Source of the DNA: Sarcocystis neurona
Taxonomy: Eukaryota; Apicomplexa; Conoidasida; Eucoccidiorida; Sarcocystidae
Length of the DNA: 64,000 nucleotides
Direction: 5' to 3'
Assembly (NCBI GenBank): GCA_000727475.1
Contig: KL647296.1
Span: 2,323,929 to 2,387,928 of the forward strand
The notes below the pieces were generated by a model that made no database searches, had not been told where the DNA came from, and worked only from the letters and a program-made list of their open reading frames with translations. Below are positions 38,691-49,200 of the stretch, piece by piece; position 1 is the stretch's first letter, and every line of letters starts with the position of its first letter. The position numbers and the translations under genes are program-made.

Positions 38691-40231
38691 GGTACATATA
38701 CACATATACATACATACATACATGCATACATGCATACATACATATACATACATAATACATATACATACGTATACATAGAGAGAGCAGCTCCAGCAAAAAC
38801 TGCAGGACGACGCAGCGCAGCAGCAATCGTGAGAGATTTTGACGAAGACATTCGGAAATGTCTCTATGTGTCTCTCATTCTGTCTGTCTCCGTCTCCGTC
38901 TCCGTCTCTCTCTGCCTCTCTCTGTCTCCGTCTCTGGCCCTGTCTCTGCCTCCGTCTCTGCCCCTGTCTCCCCCTGTCTCTGTCTCCGTCTCTGCCCCTG
39001 TCTCCCCCTGCCTCTGTCTCTCCCTGTCTCTGTCTCTCCATGTCCCTGTCTCCCCCCTGTCTCCCTCTCTCTGCGTGTCTCCGTCTCCCTCTCTCTCGCT
39101 GTCTCTGTCTCTCTCTCTGCCCCTCTCTCTGTGTCTCCGTCTCCGTCTCTGTCCCTGTCTCCCTCTCTCTGTCTCTCCCTTTCTCTGTCTCCCCCTGTCT
39201 GTGTCTCCCCCTGTCTCTGTCTCTCCCTCTCTCCCTGTCTCTGTACGTGTTATCACATTTCTATACAAATGAAATGCCTGGGCGCCCACACAAAAAACTC
39301 TTCGTCCACGCCGCCGACTTGCAGGGTTTTCACTTGTGTGCAAACTTGGGCCAATAAATAATTACGAAAAAAGTCAAACACACACACGCACACATATCCA
39401 CATATATATGTATATAGAAGAAGACAGAAAGAATGGGACCTCTTACTAACGTGACTGCGTTCGTTCATGAAAGGGGAATCTCTAGAAATAAACGTACACA
39501 TTTTCCTCTATAAAAGTGTGAATATATATTACACTTACACTACACACACATATACATATACATACATATACTACACCTATACCAGCACATAAACAGACAG
39601 ATTTATGTGTATACACTACACTTATATTGGACACAATCACATGTTTACGGAGAGAGAAAAATGTACACCTAAGGTACATATACATATATATACATACATA
39701 TATGAGTATAATACTGACGGAGAGACAGACACATATATCTCATGAAGATATATATATATATATATACGTATATATACACATATCTAGAGGAGAGAGAGAG
39801 AGAGACAGATATGCATAAATATACGTATATCTATACTACAGAGAGAGACAGGTATATATATATATATATATGTACCTACCGGAGAGAGAGAGAGTAGATA
39901 GATATATATAGAAATATGAATGTATATACATGTGAATCATAGATATACATACATGTGTGTATATCTGACCGACTCATATTTATATATATGTAAGGTAGAG
40001 GGGTTATGTATATAGATATCTAAGGAAGAGAGAGCAACACATACGCGTACTCAGGGGGAGAGAGGAAAACATATATCTAAAAGACATACTCATGTACATA
40101 TACAAATAGATACACACATATAAAATCTTTATACATAATTCTAATGGGGATACACATATATATATACGCATATCTAAAGAAGGCATTGATATATCTATAT
40201 CTACATATATATATATATATATACAAGGCAC

Positions 40232-40263
<32 letters not shown>

Positions 40264-43200
40264 AAGAGAGAGACAGATATGTGTGTGAGCGTTGAGGAGA
40301 TGAGGAAGAACTGCAGGAGATGCATATAAGCAAATTCTTAGCATGTGAAGAGGAAGAAGAATTGGTATCGCAGCAGAATATATCACTAGCCCACCTGCTT
40401 CATGTGGCGGCTCATCGCGAGAAACGGCGACGCCTACGACAAAGTTTCCATCCGAGAGGAAGCCGGATTTCTGCTCCTGCTGTTGCTGCTGCTGCCAGCG
40501 TTGCTGCTGCCGCCGTTGTTGCTGCTGCTGCTGTCGCTTCAGCTGCTGCCGCGCGGAAGCATCGAGACGCACTGTCACCCTACACGCAGCCAAGACAATC
40601 GTCGATATCACATGAGGAAATAAAAAATAAATAAAAATACATATGCGTAGAATATGTGCACATACATATACGTGTATACCTATGTACACATGCGCATATA
40701 TAAAGGTATAGACGCATACACGACACTGGATACACACACACCTACACATATATATATATATATATATATTTATAGTAAATACCTGTATATAGGTATATAT
40801 ACGCTAACATACACGTCTCTAAATATTATATATTATGTATGGACACATATATCGATCTATCTATTTGTAGATAGATAGGTAGATACATGTATATGGGTGC
40901 ACATACTGTAACACATACGTCTCTACATTATATATATATATATATATGTATATGGGTGTAGATGCACTAAACCACACGTCTCTAAGTATATAACATATAT
41001 ACGGGTGCATATATCTATGTGTCTATTTATATATGTACATACATGAATACATGTATACGGGTATACACACACTAACATACACGTCGCTAAATATAATACA
41101 TGGACACACACATCTATCTACCTATTTATGTATATATATATAAATACATGAATGTGTGTATACGTACACTAACGTACATGTCTCTAGGTGTATATATCAT
41201 ATTTATATACATATATATCTATCTACCTATATATCTATCTGTCTACCTAAACCTATCTATCTATCTATATACATATATATATATATATATGCATACAGAT
41301 GGGTATAGGTACACTACCACATATGTCCCTAGGGCATACATTATATGTATATGTACATATACGTATACCTATCTATCTCTCTCTGTACGTGTATATTATA
41401 TATATATATATATACGTCTGCACAGACATTTGCAATGCCGTCTACGCAAATATATATATATATATATGTTATGTACGTGGAGAAGACATACAAAGATACG
41501 TAGAGAAAGAAGTCGTAGCCCGAGAACGTCGATGTAGAGGGGGCTATTTTTATGCCTCTGCAAATCAGTCGTTGTTACACAGACGAATAATACGTAGACA
41601 CACATCTGTATACATACACAAGTATACAGCCGCGCATTTTCATATACACATATAGATATATATATATATGGATAGATACACAGACTGATAGGTATACGTT
41701 TAGGTACATGCAAACATATAGATAGGCACACATATAGAAAGAGAGCGACAGAGAGAGCAAAAGACAGCGAGACAGTAACAGAGACTCACAGACATATATA
41801 TATATATATATGGATATATAGGTACATATATAGAAAAGTGTGTATAGAGGGAAATAGAGAAAGAGACGTTGTTGACATGGCTTTTCGTCGAGAATGCGAG
41901 TAAATCCATAGAAGGGAGATACACGAAAGAGAGAAGAAAAAACGAGTCTCGTGCAGCATGACGCAAGGGCTGCAACATACCTCGTGTGGCAGGGGAGCTG
42001 CTGCGGGATCCAGACGTGGCAGGGAAGTCCGCAGTCTACCCAGCTTCCCCCAGCTTCTCTCAGTCTCTTCTTCTCTGCGTGTGACAGCAGCAGCAGCAGG
42101 ATCAGCAGAAGTAGCAGGAACAGTGGCAGCAGGAGCAGCAGCAACAGCGTGAACAGCAGAAGAGCAACTGCAACAGCAGCAGCAGCGTGAAGGGCAGAAG
42201 AGCAGCACGAACAGCAGCACAGATACAGCAAAACCGACGCGTACCGCAAAAGCAACACTCCGGCAGCAACATCTCATGAGCAGGAGGAGGAGCCAGTGCC
42301 CCAGCGATCCACAGAGGAGTACGGGCAGCAGCAACAGCAGCACGAGCAGCAGCAGCACAAGCAGCACCAACAGGAGCAGCAACAGCAACAGGAGCAGCAG
42401 CGGCAACACGAGCAGCGACAGCAACAGGAGAAGCAGCAGCAACAGCAGCAGCAAGAGCAATACGAGCAGCAACAGCAACAGCAGCAGCAAGAGCAACACG
42501 AGCAGCAACAGCAACAGCAGCAGCAAGAGCAACACGAGCAGCAACAACAACAGCAGCAGCAAGAGCAACAGAAGCAACAGCAGGAGTGACGGACCGGTCG
42601 TCCGTTTCTCTTACCTTCTCTATCTATTGCGGATTCTTCCTCGTCTTCTTTCTCGACTCGCTGGTCATCTTCTTCCTCTGTTTCTTCGCCCTCCATCTTC
42701 TCCTTCTGCACGTACTGCCTATCTGTGCCACGATCCCCCTGCATCTTTTGCTGCTGACGTTTCTTCCCCTCGTCTTCTTTGCTTCCTTTTTTATGTTCTG
42801 CAGAGGAAGCAGCTGTTGCGACAACAACGCCTTCTCGGTAGGGCAGCCACTCGCACCGGCGCAGGTGGTGCGGCGCGTCAAGAGGATTTTGCAGTCCTGC
42901 GTACCGTAGATCTACAAAAGAAAATCAAACCCGGGCGCGTGGAAAGTACAAGAAGCATGAAAGAGACGAAGAAAGGTAGGGCAGGAAAAGAGAAAGAAGA
43001 CTACGAAAAGGTAGAAGAAGAAGAAGAGCAGAAGGAGACGAAGAAGAACAATTAGAAGAACGACGGGGAGAAGACGAAGTAGAAGAAGAAGAAAAGAAGG
43101 CAAACGAAAAGAAGAAGAAGAAGAAGGGGAGGAATTCGAAAAAGGACCGGGAAACCAGAAAGAAGAAGGGGCAAAGGAAGGGGGGGAAAACGACGAAGAA

Positions 43201-46200
43201 GTAAACGAGCGGAAAGACGATGGAGGAGAAGGCTCACAGAACGGAGAGGAAATGGAGATGAAGAGGAGAGCGCAGATGGAGAGATATATTCAGAAGAGAA
43301 AAAGAGGCAGACTTCGTAGAAAGGAAGGAGAACAGCAGCAGCAGCAGCAACAGCAACGTGAAAACGAAGGTGACTCCCCTGTAGCTGTAAACAAAGAAGA
43401 AAGGGAGAGACAGACACTTGAGGAAGAAAAATGAGATACACCAAAAAATACCGACCGCGAGGGAATCCCAGGCAATGCACACGAAAACGTAGCTTGAAAC
43501 ATGTTCCTATATATATTCATATGTTGGTATACAAGCGTGCACATATACATATATATATGTTGTGTGCAAGTGAATATTTAGGCCTACTTATTTACTGGTA
43601 CACTTGCATAGCAGGCATACATTTATTTACGCGGCGGAGAACCTACCACTGGAGACACCAGAGGAGAAGCAGCAGCAGCAGCAGCAGAAAAGCAAATCTC
43701 GTCCCAAAGAGAATCAACGAGAACTCGTATATATATAAATATCACATAGATAGATCGATTCATTCATAGACAGGTACACACACAGATCTATACACATATA
43801 TGGGAGAAATGTATGCAGGCATGTGAACACAGATATACATAGAGAGTCCCCCACCCAGATATATATATATATATATATCTGTGCATGCATGTATGTATGT
43901 GGAAGAAGTCTAAATAGCTAATTACCTATATTTACAAGTATATTCATAAACAGATTGATACGGATGTATACAGTGAGAGACACAGATAGAGACAGACCCT
44001 GACAGATATACAAGACGGAAACAATTAGCTAGATTGAGCTAGACACACACATATACATATATACATATATATATATATATATGTACCGGAAGAAAGAGAG
44101 CGACAAAGAGAGATAGATATACAGGAGGTTATATTGGCAGAAAAGTCTGCAGGCAGACAGATACACACACGTACACATACATATATATATATATATATAT
44201 ATGTATCTTTATACACATACACACACAGAGAGAGGACAGATATACAGAGTTGTAGATAGCAACGCCTACAGAGAGATACAAAAAATATTCAAATAAATAG
44301 ACAGAGAAACACTTACAGGGAGAGGGACACATATATAGACAGATAGAAATTTTATATCCTGTGTGTGTCAGAGAAGCAGCAGCGAGAAGACCCCGGCCAC
44401 AGAGTGTAGCAGCAGCAGATCTAATACAACCACTTGTGCCGCATGCAGAAGAAAAAGGCATGGGAAGTCGACCCGATACTCTGAATTCTTCATCCCCTGT
44501 GCACGTCGGTAAACAGACAAAAACAATATGTATATGTCCACATATATACATACGTACATATATATATATATACAAAGAAGCAGATTTATACCGAGCGATG
44601 CGTAGTAGACCTACGCTGATATATGTGTGTATATATATATATTTATAAACCTGCAAAGACGCGTATATATAGAGAGCGATGCACGGCAGACATCCACTGT
44701 TATATACACGTATACATACGTATATATATATACATATTTATATATATACATATATATATACATATATATATACACTGGTACATACAATTACACCCAGAGA
44801 CACATGTGTATTCGTGCGCATATCAACGTGTCAAGACCTATACGTGTGCACCGGCACACATTCATACATATGTAAACTTCTACGTACAAACGCGTATACA
44901 CATGGAAATATTTATATACATACATATATATATATATATATTGATAACACGTACACTTATACATATATATATATATATGTGGAAAGACATCTATACACCT
45001 GTGATAATAGCGGATATATAGACGCACACGTCAGGCAGCAAGGCGGCGCAAGAAGTGGACGAGCCCAGAATCGACGCGCTGCAGCAGCAGTAGTCGAACG
45101 AAGAACGGAAGAAAACGGGAAAGTGAAAACGCAGAGAACAAATAGAAGAGAACCAGACCCATGCGGCAGAAAAGGAAGAACGAGAAAATAAGTGAAGACG
45201 AAGAAAATTCAGCCCCCTGTTGCACAAGCAGAAGGACGAGAAAGGAGAATGACGAAGAAAACCAGCCCCATGTTGCATTACGAAAGCAGCAACAAAGATC
45301 TTCCATCACCCTGCAGGGGAGACACAAGTCCGGTCTAAGACGCAGCTCGAAAATGCAGCAGGACGCGAGAGAGCGGGCAGCAGCAGCAGCATCAGGAATG
45401 TCAAAGAGCCAAGAGGGTGGGGCAGCAGCAGCAGCAGGAAAGTCGAAGAGCCAAGAGGATGGCGCAGCACCAGCAGCAAGAATGTCGAAGAGTCGAGGGG
45501 GTCGGGGAGCAGCAGCAGCAGCGATACAGAAGAAGACGAAGTAGCAGCAGAGTACCGACGACTTGAGCTGCCGCGGCAGGAGACCGGCAGCGCAGCAGGG
45601 CCGCGACAGACAGCAGCAGCAGAGCAACACGACAGAGACAGGAGCAGCAGCAACAGCAGTAGAATAGCAGAAACACAGCAGCAGCAACCGGGCAAGCAGA
45701 GAGAGCAATACACACACACATAGCAGCAGGAACGCGGCAACAAGAAAAAAGGCAGCAGAATAGTGAAACAGTAGACTGCATTCTTGGCAAGTACCTGGGT
45801 GAAGAGGAAAGAGCATCTTGCGAAGATACTGCGGCGTCTCAAGATACTCCAAATTCCGGACAAAAAAGACGAGAGCCCGAGAAAGGTGGTCCGCGCGTCT
45901 GCTGGACGCCGCTGCAGCAGCTGCGTGAAGCAGAAGAGAAGAAACGGCCGAAGAGGCAATCGAGTAAAGGAGAGAGGGGAATGCAGAGCAGGCGACGTCA
46001 GCGGCAGAAGCAGGAAAGAACGAGGTAGAGACCGACGACCATCTCAAAAGAAACAGCGAAGGGTGTGTCTGCGCCAAGATAAAGGAAGACCCGCAAAAAA
46101 AGAAAAAGAAAAAGAAGAGGGAGAAGGGAAGGATGAAAACGCGACAATGCACGGAAAGGCAGAGTTTATTCTTAAGAGGAAAGACGCGATACGAGGCAAG

Positions 46201-49200
46201 CATCGGCTTGCAGGAGACTCTGTTCGGGTGTACATACACCAGCCAAAAGACATACCCCCGACGTCTGTGAGAATAGGATTTGTCTTGGAATTTGACTCTT
46301 CCCCACTACGTGTACAAAAATTGCGCGACAGAAAATCTGACGACGCAAACGAAAATACGCACGCCAGTGTTTGAAGTACAGACCAGAAAACAAGGATACC
46401 AAGTGTACGTACACCAGACTGCAGCCACGCACGCGTACACCGGAGTGACTGCGGCCTCCTCGTCAGTCGTCCACTGGCTGCATAGCAAACTCTAGTCCGT
46501 AGATGCTCACCGTGTATTAAAGAATATAAAAGTATACAGTTGGAGGCCTGCCTGCCTTTCTCAATTACTTCTGAGGGTAGGGAAGTCCATATGCATACAC
46601 AAGCGAGTCCCGCGGGGTGTCCAGGGATGTCTTTTGGGGTGTACGTACACCGAAAGCACAGCTCACCGACGTCCTCATAAACGATAATTTCGTCGATGCC
46701 GAAGACTGTCAGAGTGCGCGCAATCTGCCCAACCAGGGCCGCCTGCAGTTCTTGCGTCTGTTGAAAAATGACGCAAGCAACCAAACACTGAGTCAAGATG
46801 CGGCCGACGCATGCAGCAGCAGGTGGCCGAGGACCAGACTGACGTGCGGTTAGCCAGCGGAAAAGGTAAAAAAGCAGGGGAAGAAGAGCCACAGCAGCAG
46901 GAGCGGCAGCGAACGCAGAGAACGCGTCCTGCAGCAGCAGTACCAGTCAATGCCACGGACAGGTCCTGGACCCACAGCAGCAGCAGCAGCAGCTACGACA
47001 GAGAACCGTCCCTGCAGCAGGTGCAGCAGCAGCCAACGCAGAGAACGCGTCCTGGAGCAGCAGCAGCAGCTGACACAGAGAACCACCCCTACAGCAGCAG
47101 CAGCAGCCAAAACAACGAACGCGTCCTGCAGCAGGAGCAGCAGCAGCAGTCGCGGCAGAAAACAAGTCCTGGTCCAGCAGCAGCAGTCAAACCTAAAATA
47201 CGCGTCTTAGAGCAGCAGCAACAGCCAAGACAGAGAACCGCCCATGGAGCAGCAGCAGCCAACGCAGAGAACGCGATTAGCAGTAGCAGCAGCAGCTACG
47301 ACAGAGAACCGTCCCGTCAGCAGGAGCAGCAGCACTGTCCAAGAAGAATATCGAAAGAAGCAACGGGACAGTTCGAGAAAATATCGGTGGCAGCAACCTT
47401 CGTCAAGTGGACGTGGTGCAGGCAGACACATACGTGTGAAGGAAGGTAGTAAACATGGGTGCGTGTATACGAGGGTTGGAGGAGGACTTTATATTTGGAC
47501 ATATTTCTGCTTGACGAGACAAGCGCATTCACTGCAAGGCAATCAAAACAGAGAGACAGAGAGAAATACACAGGAGTAGGCGTAGAAGGACAGCTACATA
47601 GAGAAGGAGATACATTCAAACACGCAGGTAGGTCTGCCGACAGAGTTGCATGTGCTCATATGAATAAGAATGCGAAGAAGAAGAAGAGAAACGAAAAAGA
47701 ATCTGGGAAGAAGTATGGCTGAATAGAAAACTTGCCTGGGCGTTGTCGATAATTGAAGCGGGCACAGCAACAGAAACCGTCGCGCGACGCCGGGCTCCGT
47801 AAAACGGGAGGATCTGCACAACAAGAGCAACAGCAGCAGCATAGCCGCAGCAACAGAACCAGCAACGGCAGCAGCAACGGAAGCCGCAACAGCGGCATCC
47901 ATAGCAGCATCCACAGCAGCGGCAACAGCAGCAGCAATAGCAACAGTAGCAGGAGCTGCAACAGCAGCAGCAAGAGCAACAGCAGCAGTGACAGCAGTAG
48001 CCACGGCAGCAGCAACGGAAACGGCAGCAGCAGCAATGGCAGCAGCAACAGAAGCAGCAATCACCGCAGCAACAGCAGCAACAATAGCAGTGGCAACAGC
48101 AGCAGCAATAGCAGAAGAAGAGAAGAAGAAAGAGCGGAAGAAAAGTAGAAAACAGAGCTGAGGAAAAGGAGAAGAAAAGGGCGGAAGAAGAAGAGAAAAA
48201 TGGCGAAAGGCGAGGAGAAAAGAAAATCGAGGAGGAAGTAGAACAGACGAAGAACACGTTGCCAGAACGCGACAAAAGAATACATCCACGCGAAGCGTCC
48301 TGCAATGTTGTGCATGCAAAGGAACGCAGCGGTAAATCTACCTATCTAGCTATCTACCTATTTGTCTGCCTGTCTACCTATCTATCGCCAATCTATCTAT
48401 ACCTCTCCAACTACATCTATCTCTCTACCTCTTATTTATTGATTTACCTTCATGTCTGCACCTATCTACCCGTCTTCTATCTATCTACCTATATCTACCT
48501 CTCAATCTATACGTGTCTATCTATACCTATCTAGCTACATCTATCTACCTACCTCTCCTTCTATACCCCTCTACATGTCTATCTACCTGCCTGTCTCTGT
48601 CTGTCTGTATCTATTTATCTCTCTACCTACCTGCTTGGAGCCAGCTATCGACCTGTATTTATCTACCTATATATCAACCTGCCGGCATCTGTCTATGTGT
48701 ATCTATCTAAGCTTATATATATGTGCATCTACCTATCTGTCTATATCTGTCTATGTCTACTTATCTACCTATATCCATCTCTCTGTGTCTATCTATATCT
48801 ATCTACCTATCTTTGTATGCCTATCTATCGGCCTATCTACCTACCTCCCCACATCTATCTATATCTACTAATCTACCTATATCTACCTCCCTGTATCTCT
48901 CCATATCACCTTCTCTGTATCTATCTATATCTACTTCTCTGTGCCTACCTCTAGCTATCAATCTCTCTTTACCTATCTATCTATATTGATCTAGCTATCG
49001 ACACCTATTCATCTATCTACCTATATATCAGTCTGCCGATATTTGTCCATATCTGTCTACCTCCCTATGCATCTACACCTATCTATTTGGCTACGTACCT
49101 GTCAGCCTGTATCTATCCATCTCCATATTCATCTATATGTATTCTCCTACCTATCTACATCTATCTCTATGTATAAATCTATCTATATCTATCGATCTGC

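Noticed and set aside
42276..43055. plus-strand Ser/Asn/Gln-rich frames over SPOUT1 intron 4 and exon 4
   Set aside because: They are antisense to a conserved SPOUT1 exon and generated by CAG triplets.
45300..45340. alternative SPOUT1 exon after gcgtcttag
   Set aside because: In the phase left by exon 3 it reads a few residues to a stop and lacks the conserved DLxxAGL block, which is found intact at 42911.
45031..46239. 402-codon minus-strand frame as one exon
   Set aside because: Only 45795-45920 matches SPOUT1; the rest is intron, and the next conserved block begins at 42911 in the phase set by the 45795 donor.
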